DNA of 64,000 bases from Gemmatimonadaceae bacterium (lineage in GTDB: Bacteria > Gemmatimonadota > Gemmatimonadetes > Gemmatimonadales > Gemmatimonadaceae), in assembly GCA_036504815.1 (NCBI GenBank), contig DASXUN010000004.1, positions 237,326-301,325 on the forward strand, written 5' to 3'. The position numbers were made by a program, and so were the translations under genes. This document shows, piece after piece, positions 24,951 through 32,855 of this stretch. Within the stretch, counting starts at the first letter, position 1; every line of letters begins with the position of its first letter. Below the pieces are notes generated by a model, which ran no database searches, was not told the origin of the DNA, and worked only from the letters and a program-made list of their open reading frames with translations.

Positions 24951-27659
24951 CTACTGCTGGCCGAGGAGCTGGCGGAAGCGGGGTTCGCGTTCGAGGTCCT
25001 TGAACCACCACCCCGGGTCGTTCCGCATCGACTGCAGCCGCTGCGGGTTGGCGGCCAGATACTCCTTCAGCAGCCGGATGGCGTCGTCGTTGTCGCCCAG
25101 GATGGCGTGGACGAACGAGCCATAGTAGGCGAGCTCGCGCAACCCGTCGATCTGCGGGTCACCCAGCGAAGCGCGCACCAGGTGTCGGGCGCTGTCGGCC
25201 AGGGCCGGCTGGCCCGCCTTGGCGGCGCGGGCGATGACCGCGGCCACGAGCATATTGGCGGTCAGCCGCTCAAGTGGCTGGGCGGCGGGCGCCGCCAGCG
25301 CCACGGCCGAGTCGGAGATGGCCCACGCCGCCGCAATATTGGGCGGCTCGGCGCGCGTCGTGAGCAGGTACAGGCGGCAGCGGGTGAAGCGCATCTCCTT
25401 GGGGAAGCGCTGGCGCGCCGTGGCGCACCACTGCCCCGCCTTGTCGAACTGGCCGAGGTCGTAGTTCGCCATGATGAGGCGATTGAGCACGACGTTGGCG
25501 TTCGACAGGAACTCGTCGCCCTCGTACGCGCGCGTGGCGGCGATCAGCACATCCGACAGCGACGCGTCCTCCACCTGATAGTAGAGCGACGCGAGCATCG
25601 CGAACGCCCCCGCCTGCCGTGGATTGAGCGTCGTGGCGCGCTCGAGGTCGGCCCGCGCCGCGGCGAGCGACGCGGCCTTCCTGGCCGCGTCCGACTCGAT
25701 GCCCGAGATCCAGCCGAAGTACAGGTTGAACCCGCGCGCCTCGAGGGCGTCCGCATTGTCCTTGTCGAGCGAGATCGCGCTGTCAGCGTGCGCGACGCCG
25801 ACCGTCACCCACTTGGCGATCGCGACGGCGTCGCGTCCGGCGAGCCGTGCGCGGCGATACGCCAGGGCCGCCCGCCGCGTCTCGGGCTCGGGCCACTTCG
25901 GGTCGGCCTTCCACGCGAGCGCGAAGAGCGAGTCGGCGGCATGGAACTGCGTCTCGACCGCCGGCGCCTCGCCACGCCCGAGCGCCGCCTCGGCCGACTT
26001 CCACGCCTGCTCGCCACGCTGGAGAAGCAACCAGGCGTCCTTGCTCGCGGTGCGGAAGCTCTGTTCCTTGAGGTTCAGTTCTGCCCCCAACTGCTGCCGG
26101 ATCAGGTCCGACGCGACGACGGCGATCGTGTCGCGCAACGCGAGCTGGTTGGCGGCCGAGCCCGTGAACGACGCGCGCTTGAGGTTCACGCCGCTGCCGT
26201 CGTCGAGGCGCACGCTCACGCGCACCTTGTCGCCATCGGGTTCCACATCGCCGCGCACGAGATACCCCACGCGCAGCAACCGGGAGATGCTGTCGGGCGG
26301 CACGGCGCCGCCGCGGAAGCGCTCGACACCGGTGCGCGAAATCACGGTGAGGCTTGACGACGTGGAGAGCGTGCGGATCAGCTCTTCGGTGAGTCCATCG
26401 GCGAGCGGCCCGAGCGACGAGTCGCGGCTCAGGTCCTGGAAGTAGAGCACCGCGAGCCGTCGGGCCTCCGGCCCTTCGACGCTGACGCGGCGTCCGCTGA
26501 AGGTGCTCCAGATGCCGAAGGCGCCGCCGGCCACGATGAGCAGCAGCGCGGCCACGCCGACGGGGATCTGCCACTTCGCGCGCGCCGGAACCGCCGGCAC
26601 ACCCGCCATCGGCGTCGGCCGGCGGAACTGCGCCGTGGCGCGCGCCCGCATGGTGGACGTGGCGCCAAGCGGCGCGCCCATCAGTTCGCTGAACGCGGCG
26701 GCCGTTTGCGGACGATCGGCCGGCACCTTCGCCATCACCCGGAAGATGGCCTCTTCGACTTCCTCGGGGACGGTGGAACGCACGATGCGAATGCTCGGCA
26801 CCTGTTCCATCGCGTGCCGCGCCATGATCGCCACCGCGTTCTTCCCCGTGAAGGGCGGCTCGCCGGCGAGCATCTCGTAGAGCATGCAGCCGAGACTGTA
26901 CAGGTCGGCCGTGGGACCGACCACTTCGCCCACCGACTGCTCGGGCGCCATGTAGACCGGCGTCCCCATCGCCATGCCCGTCTGCGTCAGCTTGGCCGCC
27001 CCCGCCTCGCTGACCGCGCGGGCGATGCCGAAGTCGGCGACGAGGGCGTAGTCGCCCTGCAGGAGGATGTTCTCCGGTTTCACGTCGCGGTGCACGATCC
27101 CCTGGGTGTGGGCGTAGCCCAGCGCGTCGGCAACCTCGAACGTGATGCGGAGCGCGTCCTCGATCGGGAGCTGTCCCTCGCGGTCAATGCGATCGCGCAG
27201 CGACTCGCCCTTCACGAAGGGCATCACGTAGAACATCAACCCTTCGGCGACCCCGGAGTCGAAGAGCCCGAGGATGTGCGGATGCTGCAGCTTGGCGGCG
27301 AGCTTGATCTCGCGCTCGAAGCGGTCGGCGCCGATGGACGCGGAGAGTTCCGGCAGGAGCACCTTGATGGCGACTTCGCGGTCGTGCCGCAGGTCCTTGG
27401 CGAGGTAGACCGTCGCCATGCCGCCGCGCCCGAGTTCGCGCTCCAGCGAGTAGCGGCCCGCGAGCGCGGCGTTCAGCCGTGTCAGGGTGTCGTAGGCGCC
27501 AGCCGCGCTCGCTGCTCCCTCGGCGTCCACCGCGGGCGTCGCGCGGATCGCCGACTGTTCGAGCGTGAAGTTCAGCCCGCACCGACTGCAGAAGATCGCG
27601 TCGGCGGCAGTCGGGGCACCGCATTTCGAGCAGGTGGTCGGCAGGGGGCGCTCCGTCAG
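24951..27659 (-). CDS. Membrane Ser/Thr protein kinase with N-terminal zinc ribbon and C-terminal TPR domain
   Basis: From GTG 27530 the protein has 859 residues and starts abruptly before the kinase. The same frame is open upstream and encodes TTCSKCGAP and IFCSRCGLNF, a four-Cys zinc ribbon. The only upstream start is CTG 27659, giving 902 residues. The kinase has GRGGMATVYLA, the VAIKVL lysine, HRDVKPEN, DFGIA and GTPVYMAPEQ, a complete active site. A single transmembrane helix (PVGVAALLLIVAGGAFGIW) leads to an external part with an adenylate-cyclase-associated FlgO-like segment (RRLAVLYFQDLSRDSSLGPL) and TPRs. It probably signals in response to cell-envelope state. Targets are unknown. 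Confidence 0.9.
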   Translation of the reverse strand: MTERPLPTTCSKCGAPTAADAIFCSRCGLNFTLEQSAIRATPAVDAEGAASAAGAYDTLTRLNAALAGRYSLERELGRGGMATVYLAKDLRHDREVAIKVLLPELSASIGADRFEREIKLAAKLQHPHILGLFDSGVAEGLMFYVMPFVKGESLRDRIDREGQLPIEDALRITFEVADALGYAHTQGIVHRDVKPENILLQGDYALVADFGIARAVSEAGAAKLTQTGMAMGTPVYMAPEQSVGEVVGPTADLYSLGCMLYEMLAGEPPFTGKNAVAIMARHAMEQVPSIRIVRSTVPEEVEEAIFRVMAKVPADRPQTAAAFSELMGAPLGATSTMRARATAQFRRPTPMAGVPAVPARAKWQIPVGVAALLLIVAGGAFGIWSTFSGRRVSVEGPEARRLAVLYFQDLSRDSSLGPLADGLTEELIRTLSTSSSLTVISRTGVERFRGGAVPPDSISRLLRVGYLVRGDVEPDGDKVRVSVRLDDGSGVNLKRASFTGSAANQLALRDTIAVVASDLIRQQLGAELNLKEQSFRTASKDAWLLLQRGEQAWKSAEAALGRGEAPAVETQFHAADSLFALAWKADPKWPEPETRRAALAYRRARLAGRDAVAIAKWVTVGVAHADSAISLDKDNADALEARGFNLYFGWISGIESDAARKAASLAAARADLERATTLNPRQAGAFAMLASLYYQVEDASLSDVLIAATRAYEGDEFLSNANVVLNRLIMANYDLGQFDKAGQWCATARQRFPKEMRFTRCRLYLLTTRAEPPNIAAAWAISDSAVALAAPAAQPLERLTANMLVAAVIARAAKAGQPALADSARHLVRASLGDPQIDGLRELAYYGSFVHAILGDNDDAIRLLKEYLAANPQRLQSMRNDPGWWFKDLEREPRFRQLLGQQ

Positions 27660-27683
27660 CGGAGGGGTTCTACAATGGGCCTA

Positions 27684-27713
27684 AGATTGTCGGCGGCGCG
27701 GGAACTGTGTCAA
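27684..27713 (-). promoter_or_regulatory. Possible promoter of the kinase gene
   Basis: A perfect -35 TTGACA (27713-27708) is followed after 18 bp by CAATCT, a poor -10. If used, the transcript would begin about 20 bases before the proposed CTG start at 27659, which supports the longer protein. Confidence 0.4.
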
Positions 27714-27749
27714 GGAAGCGCGCGATTCCTTAAGCGGGGGTGAACGGCT

Positions 27750-27830
27750 CGGAACGGGGAGGCGATGATCTCCCTCCCCGTTCCACGTCTCGTCCCACCT
27801 CGCGGCGCCTCTACCCCCTCCCCGTTCCGC
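27750..27830. repeat. Family A element, copy A3 (left arm truncated)
   Basis: This 81 bp copy lacks most of the left arm. CGGAACGGGGAGG is followed almost directly by TCCCTCCCCGTTCC and then the normal right arm ending CCTCTACCCCCTCCCCGTTCCG. All three arm blocks carry GGGG where other copies have GAGG. It lies between the divergent kinase and fucosidase genes. Confidence 0.85.
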
Positions 27831-27883
27831 GCGGTGCTTCTCCTCTCGCCAGACGATCCGGCCTGTCGTAACCTTCTGCCACC

Positions 27884-29278
27884 ATGATCAATCGCCGCGA
27901 TTTCATCTGCGCCGGTACGCAGGCCGCGCTCGTCTCGCTCGCGGCGCCAACGTTGGCGCGCGCCCTCTCCCCCGCCCTCGCCCCCGCCCTGTCCGCGCCG
28001 TGGAGTGCACCCGACCGGATGCAGTGGTGGCGCGAGGCGCGGTTCGGAATGTTCGTCCACTTCGGCCTCTACTCGACGCTGGCCGGCGAGTGGAATGGGC
28101 GCACCGACTACGGCGAGTGGATCCGCAACAACGCGCGGATCCCGATCGAGCAGTACGATACGTTCCTCCAGCGATTCAACCCGACCGCCTTCGACGCCGA
28201 CCGCATGGCCGCGCTCGCCGCCGCCGCGGGGATGAAGTACCTGGTGATCACCACCAAGCACCACGACGGTTTCTCGCTCTGGCCATCGAAGCAGGGCGCG
28301 TTCAACGTCGCGCACACGCCGTACCAGCGCGACATCATGCGCGCCGTTGCCGACGCCTGCCGGCGCCACGGCGTCGTGCCGTGCTGGTACCACTCCATCA
28401 TGGACTGGCACCATCCCGACTACCTGCCGCGCCGCGACTGGGAGAAGTCCGCGCGGCCCGCCGCCGGCGCGTCGTTCGACCGCTACGTGCAGTACCTGCA
28501 CGCGCAGGTGGAAGAACTACTCACCTGGTACGGTGACATTGGCGTGATGTGGTTCGACGGGGAGTGGGAGGGCGAGACCTGGACCTACGCGCGCGGCGAG
28601 GCGCTCGCCGAACACGTGCTTCGGCTGAGCCCGCGCACGCTCATCAACAGCCGGGTGGTCGGCCAGCCGGCCAACGGGCTCGAGGCCAAGCTCACCCGGC
28701 CGAAGCTGGGCGACTTCGGCACGCCCGAGCAGAAGGTCCCGGATCGCGGGCTCCCCGGCGTTGACTGGGAGTCGTGCATCACGATGAACAACAACTGGGG
28801 CTACAATCGCGCGGACAACAATTGGAAGTCGGTCCCGGCGCTCGTCGGCCTGCTCACCGAGACGGCGTCCAAGGGCGGCAACCTGCTGCTGAACGTCGGC
28901 CCCAAGGGCGACGGTTCGGTGCCGGCCGAGAGCGTCGAGCGACTCGAGGGCATCGCGCGCTGGATGAAGACACACGGCGAGGCGATCCACGGCACGCAGG
29001 CGTCGCCCTTCGACGGCCTGGCCTTCCGCGTCACGCGCGGGGCGCGGCGGTTCAATTGCTTCTTCTTCGAGTGGCCGTCATCGCGGGAGGTGCTGCTCCC
29101 CGGGCTGCGCACGCTGCCGCAACGCGCACGAATGCTCGGCGGCGCACCGCGCGACACGCTCACGGCGCGCCGCGTGGACCAGGGCGTGGTCGTCACGCTC
29201 CCGCAGCGGGCGAGCGACCCCGTCTGCTCGGTGCTTGCCCTCGACTTCGCACAGGCACCGGAGATCGCCGGCGCCTGA
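27884..29278 (+). CDS. Alpha-L-fucosidase, GH29 family
   Basis: This encodes 464 residues. GH29 enzymes release terminal L-fucose with a retaining mechanism. The start MINRRDFICAGTQAALVSLA contains RRDF and a hydrophobic stretch, so it is probably exported through Tat. The barrel shows FGMFVHFGLYS, TTKHHDGFSLW (substrate-binding His pair), WYHSIMDWHHPDY and GVMWFDGEW, where the Asp is the likely nucleophile. TASKGGNLLLNVGPKGDG closes the catalytic domain. The last 100 residues form a short beta domain. No other fucose genes are nearby. Element A3 occupies its upstream region. Confidence 0.93.
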   Translation: MINRRDFICAGTQAALVSLAAPTLARALSPALAPALSAPWSAPDRMQWWREARFGMFVHFGLYSTLAGEWNGRTDYGEWIRNNARIPIEQYDTFLQRFNPTAFDADRMAALAAAAGMKYLVITTKHHDGFSLWPSKQGAFNVAHTPYQRDIMRAVADACRRHGVVPCWYHSIMDWHHPDYLPRRDWEKSARPAAGASFDRYVQYLHAQVEELLTWYGDIGVMWFDGEWEGETWTYARGEALAEHVLRLSPRTLINSRVVGQPANGLEAKLTRPKLGDFGTPEQKVPDRGLPGVDWESCITMNNNWGYNRADNNWKSVPALVGLLTETASKGGNLLLNVGPKGDGSVPAESVERLEGIARWMKTHGEAIHGTQASPFDGLAFRVTRGARRFNCFFFEWPSSREVLLPGLRTLPQRARMLGGAPRDTLTARRVDQGVVVTLPQRASDPVCSVLALDFAQAPEIAGA

Positions 29279-29284
29279 GTGTCG

Positions 29285-30064
29285 CTAGCGCGCCGCGCGC
29301 ACCCGCAGCCCAACCGCCGTGAGTGCCAGCAGCAGCGACACCGCCGCTGCCGCCAGCGCGGCGTTCACCACCAGTTCCGGGTGCGGCAGGGCGGCCGGCC
29401 CGCTCTGCCGGTCGGCAATGCCGACGAAGGCCCACACGAACACCAGCGGGAAGAGCACGTCGTGCCGCCGCCAGACGATGACGACCGCACGCAGCGTGGC
29501 CACGGCCAGCATGATTGCCGTCCAGAGCTGGGGCGACAGTCCCCATCCGCTCCAGTTGTTGAGCCAGAGCACGTCGGCGGCGTTGGCGATAGTCGCGACG
29601 GATATCCACCCGAGGTAGAGGCCGAACGGCGCATCCACGCACCACCGCTCCATGGCGCCGCTCGGCGTGCGGCCTACGCCCAGCCGTCGGTAGCTGACGA
29701 TCAGCGTGGTGAGCAGGGCGAACATCACGACGAGGCTCAGCGTGAACTGGTTGTAGTGCCAGCAGACCAGCCACAAGGAGTTGAACACGCCGCTCAGCGC
29801 GAACCAGTATCCGAGGGCGGCGAAGCGGGGCTTGTCACGGTTCGCCGGAAGCAGCTGGTAGATGCAGAAGAGCAACCAGGCGAGATAGATGACACCCCAG
29901 ATGGCGAAGACGTAGCCGTTTGGGACGAAGTAGACCTTGAACCGGTCGGAGACCTGCCCCGTGTTCTGCCCGTTGAACGGAATGATGTTCGCGAGGGCGT
30001 TCACGGTGATGGTCGCGAGCACTGAGGCGAGATTCACCCAGGCGCGGCGGGCGGCGGAGTTCAT
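29285..30064 (-). CDS. TspO/MBR-like tryptophan-rich membrane protein
   Basis: This encodes 259 residues with about seven transmembrane helices. The motif PNGYVFAIWGVIYLAWLLFC matches the TspO/MBR tryptophan-rich family, and W residues are frequent (WLVCWHYNQF, VLWLNNWSGWG). At 259 residues it is longer than classic TspO (about 160), like the extended bacterial tryptophan-rich sensory group. TspO binds porphyrins, but ligand and role here are unknown. ATG 30064 is preferred over an upstream frame start 36 bases earlier. It ends 7 bp from the fucosidase stop, so the two genes converge with almost no gap. Confidence 0.8.
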   Translation of the reverse strand: MNSAARRAWVNLASVLATITVNALANIIPFNGQNTGQVSDRFKVYFVPNGYVFAIWGVIYLAWLLFCIYQLLPANRDKPRFAALGYWFALSGVFNSLWLVCWHYNQFTLSLVVMFALLTTLIVSYRRLGVGRTPSGAMERWCVDAPFGLYLGWISVATIANAADVLWLNNWSGWGLSPQLWTAIMLAVATLRAVVIVWRRHDVLFPLVFVWAFVGIADRQSGPAALPHPELVVNAALAAAAVSLLLALTAVGLRVRAAR

Positions 30065-30211
30065 TGAGGCGATGCGGTTGGCGATGGTGGCTAAACCCAC
30101 TTCTTCCGGGGAAAGTTGCCAGGGCTAACGAACGGCCCCATGCCAAACGTATAGTTTCGGCCATCAGTCGGCGTGTGCCGACGTCTCCAGTCCCCTCACC
30201 GTGAGCCCCCC

Positions 30212-30607
30212 ATGCGTCTCCGCCCGACCGTCGTCTCCCTGCTCGCCGCCGGCCTCGCGGCCGTGGCCGCCTGCCATCCGGGCGGCGTGCGCCGTCCGCC
30301 CCAGGTCACACCCGTGAGCGTCGCGCTCGGCGATTCGCTCTTCAATACCGGCGCCTGCCAGCGGTGCCACGGCAAGGGCGGCGTCGGCGCGCAGAACGCC
30401 CCCGCTTTGGACGGCAAGAGGTGGCTGCAGCTCAAGACGGGGAGCTACGACGAGATCGTGAAAATCATTACCGAAGGCGTGCCGCAGACGGCCATCAAGG
30501 ACCCTGCGCACCGGTTTGCCATGCGCGGCCGTGGCGGCCCGATGAACCTCAACGACGCGCAGGTGCAGGCCGTGGCCGCGTACGTCTGGACGCTGTCGCA
30601 CAAGTAG
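30212..30607 (+). CDS. Small lipoprotein cytochrome c
   Basis: This encodes 131 residues. The start MRLRPTVVSLLAAGLAAVAAC has a lipobox-like VAAC, so the protein is probably anchored to a membrane outside the cytoplasm. One haem motif CQRCH lies near residue 47, and GPMNLNDAQVQAVAAYVWTL near the end supplies the Met ligand region typical of class I cytochromes c. It would carry single electrons in the periplasm. The redox partner is not in the window. Classic haem-binding positions are intact. Confidence 0.9.
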   Translation: MRLRPTVVSLLAAGLAAVAACHPGGVRRPPQVTPVSVALGDSLFNTGACQRCHGKGGVGAQNAPALDGKRWLQLKTGSYDEIVKIITEGVPQTAIKDPAHRFAMRGRGGPMNLNDAQVQAVAAYVWTLSHK

Positions 30608-30670
30608 GCCCCGCCCCTTCGGAGTCCGCCGCCGAGACTTTCGGGACGGCTTGATCGTCCAGACTGTGAG

Positions 30671-31141
30671 ATGCTGGACTCCCTCCGCCACTTCATCCGC
30701 CAGCGGCGGTCGGTGGAGATTCGGCGCACCCCGGCCGAATCTCCGCACGACGAAATTCAGCTGGCAGCCACCGCGCTGCTGCTGGACCTGGCCTACGCCG
30801 ACGGCGAACTCACGCCGCCGGAGCGGTCGGCCGTGGAATCAGCGCTGAGCCGACATTTCAATCTCGACGTCCCCAGCGTGCACGAACTCCTGACGATGGC
30901 AGAAGACGTGCGCCGAAAGGCGGTGGATCACTTCCAGTTCACGCAGATGATCTGCGATCACCTCGACGTGGGCCAGCGCGTGGTGCTGGCCGAGGTGATG
31001 TACGGCGTGATCCTGTCCGACGGACGCGTGGACGACAGCGAGTCGATGCTGCTGCGCAAGCTCGCCAACTTGCTCGACGTCGCCCCGGGCTACTTGAGCG
31101 AGGCCAAGCGGCGGGCGAGCCAGTCGCACCCGGCCTACTGA
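30671..31141 (+). CDS. TerB-family protein
   Basis: This encodes 156 residues. The TerB fold is shown by two acidic-metal-like repeats, LAYADGELTPPERSAVESAL and GVILSDGRVDDSESMLLRKL, separated by helices. TerB proteins were named for tellurite resistance, but isolated copies such as this have unknown roles, possibly metal sensing. The last codons GCCTACTGA belong to a tandem repeat that continues past the stop, suggesting that repeat growth set or changed the gene end. Confidence 0.85.
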   Translation: MLDSLRHFIRQRRSVEIRRTPAESPHDEIQLAATALLLDLAYADGELTPPERSAVESALSRHFNLDVPSVHELLTMAEDVRRKAVDHFQFTQMICDHLDVGQRVVLAEVMYGVILSDGRVDDSESMLLRKLANLLDVAPGYLSEAKRRASQSHPAY

Positions 31142-31249
31142 CGCGGGCCTGCTGACGCCGGCCTACTGACTTCGGCCCACCGGCGCCGACCATCGGCGCC
31201 GACCTATCGGCGCCGACTTACGGGCGCCGACTTACCGGCGCCGGTCTCG
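31133..31249. repeat. Two-phase 14 bp tandem array after terB
   Basis: Three 14 bp units GCC(T)(A/G)CTGACnnCG (31133-31174) are followed by about five units near CGGCGCCGAC(C/T)TA(T/C) (31181-31249). The first unit contains the terB stop TGA, and two more copies repeat it in phase with the period. It lies 11 bp from the end of the converging M20 gene. Confidence 0.85.
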
Positions 31250-31259
31250 TGATGCTCGC

Positions 31260-32735
31260 CTACAGCCCGTCGGTGTTCCGCAGCAGGCGCTCGTAGAAGC
31301 GCACCGCGCTGAGGTAGCCGCCGAGCGCGACGCGCTCGTTGGTGCCATGCGCCCGCGTGAGGGCGTCGGCCGTCATCGGCGCGGCGAGAAAGCGAAACGT
31401 CTGGCTGCTGACGTCGGACCAGTTTCGGGCGTCGGTGCCGCCGGTGACAAGGTACGGCGTCACGATGAGGTCCGGCTCGGAGAAGATCTCGCGCAGCGAG
31501 CGTTCCACCACCTTGAAGCCGAGCCCGCTGGCGTCACTCACCGGCGACGGCTCGGTGCGGAATCCCACCGCCTCGATGGCGACGCCGGAGTCGGCGATCA
31601 CCTGCCGCACGCGCTCCGTCACGCTGGCGATCGTCTCGCCGGGGCGAATGCGGAAATTGACGGTCGCCCTGGCCGCGATGGGCAGGACGTTGGCCTTCAC
31701 CCCGCCGCTGACGATCGTGACGGCGGTTGTGGTGCGCAGCATCGCGGCGCCGGCGGGCTTGGCCGCCATTCCCTTCACCACCATCGGACCGAAGAGCCAC
31801 AGGTTGCTCATTGCCATCCGGGCGGCGTAGGGCATGGCGGGCTGCAGGCGTTCCATCATCTGCCGGCTTGGGCCATCCAGCACCAGCGGGAAGGGTGACT
31901 GCTCCAGGCGGGTGATGGCCGTGGCCAAGCGACCGATGGCGGTATGTGCCGGCGGCGTGGAGGAGTGCCCTCCGGTGCCCTTCACCGTCAGTTGCAGCGA
32001 GAGAAATCCCTTCTCCGAGGCGCCGATGAGCGCCACGGTCCCCTTGGCGCCGACGACCGCACCGGGCATGATGGCGCCACCCTCGTCCAGCACGAGCGCC
32101 GGCGCCTTGATGCCGCGCTTGATCAGCTCGGCCTTGAGTGCGCGCGCCCCGCTCCCACCGACTTCCTCGTCATGGCCGAACGCGAAGTAGATGGTGCGCT
32201 TGGGCTGGAAGCCGGCGCGCAACGCGCCTTCGGCGCCTTCGAGCACGGCGAGCACGGAAACCTTGTCGTCGAGCGTGCCGCGTCCCCAGATGAACCCATC
32301 GGCCACGGCGCCGGAGAATGGCGGCTGCGTCCACGCCGCTTCGGTTCCCGGAATGACGGGGACCACGTCCAGATGTCCCATCAGCACCACCGGGGCGAGC
32401 GTCGTGTCGCTCCCTTTCCAGGTGTACAGCAGCGCGAGGCCGGCGACGGTCTCCCGCGTCAGGTGCTGATGCACCAGCGGGAAGCTGGTGCGCAGATGTT
32501 CGTGCAGCGCGCGAAACGCGGCACTGTCGGGAGCGCGCGTCCCCTCTTCATAGCTGATGGTCTGGAACTGCACGGCCGTGGCGAGCCGCGCGATCGCGCC
32601 CGCGGAATCGACGGCCACCGTAACCGGCGCTACCGCCCTGGACTCGGCGGTGGCCGAATGGCGGGCCGTGTTCGCGACCACGACAACAACGCACAGCGCG
32701 ACGAGGCCCAGGAGGGCGAGCAGAACTTTCTTCAT
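31260..32735 (-). CDS. M20 family metallopeptidase (carboxypeptidase S-like)
   Basis: This encodes 491 residues. An N-terminal hydrophobic helix (VLLALLGLVALCVVVVVANT) anchors or exports the protein. The two-zinc M20 catalytic pattern is present: MGHLDVVPV (His-x-Asp), WGRGTLDDK (Asp bridging the metals) and GHDEEVGGSG (the EE base and ligand). The lid domain contains KGTGGHSSTPP. VTGGTDARNWS and the late RAHGTNERV His complete the site. It probably removes C-terminal residues from peptides outside the cytoplasm. ATG 32735 fits the membrane helix start. hyuB lies upstream on the same strand 120 bp away. Confidence 0.9.
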   Translation of the reverse strand: MKKVLLALLGLVALCVVVVVANTARHSATAESRAVAPVTVAVDSAGAIARLATAVQFQTISYEEGTRAPDSAAFRALHEHLRTSFPLVHQHLTRETVAGLALLYTWKGSDTTLAPVVLMGHLDVVPVIPGTEAAWTQPPFSGAVADGFIWGRGTLDDKVSVLAVLEGAEGALRAGFQPKRTIYFAFGHDEEVGGSGARALKAELIKRGIKAPALVLDEGGAIMPGAVVGAKGTVALIGASEKGFLSLQLTVKGTGGHSSTPPAHTAIGRLATAITRLEQSPFPLVLDGPSRQMMERLQPAMPYAARMAMSNLWLFGPMVVKGMAAKPAGAAMLRTTTAVTIVSGGVKANVLPIAARATVNFRIRPGETIASVTERVRQVIADSGVAIEAVGFRTEPSPVSDASGLGFKVVERSLREIFSEPDLIVTPYLVTGGTDARNWSDVSSQTFRFLAAPMTADALTRAHGTNERVALGGYLSAVRFYERLLRNTDGL

Positions 32736-32804
32736 GGCGGGGAGTGAGGGAGGATCGAAAACTGCCAACAACGTCAGCGGTCCGCTATCTGCGTCCTACT
32801 TCGC

Positions 32805-32855
32805 CAATCGCGATCCGGATTCGCCATCCTCGATCGGAATCCGGAATCCCGATCC
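32805..32855. repeat. Short family B-like repeat between hyuB and the M20 gene
   Basis: GATCCGGATTC and GGAATCCGGAATC form a small inverted repeat (8 bp arms CCGGATTC and GAATCCGG) within words shared with the large palindrome at 9052. It ends directly against the hyuB stop. Confidence 0.5.

Noticed and set aside
27531..27659. Zinc ribbon as a separate small gene
   Set aside because: No stop before the kinase frame and no independent start codon; better read as part of the kinase.
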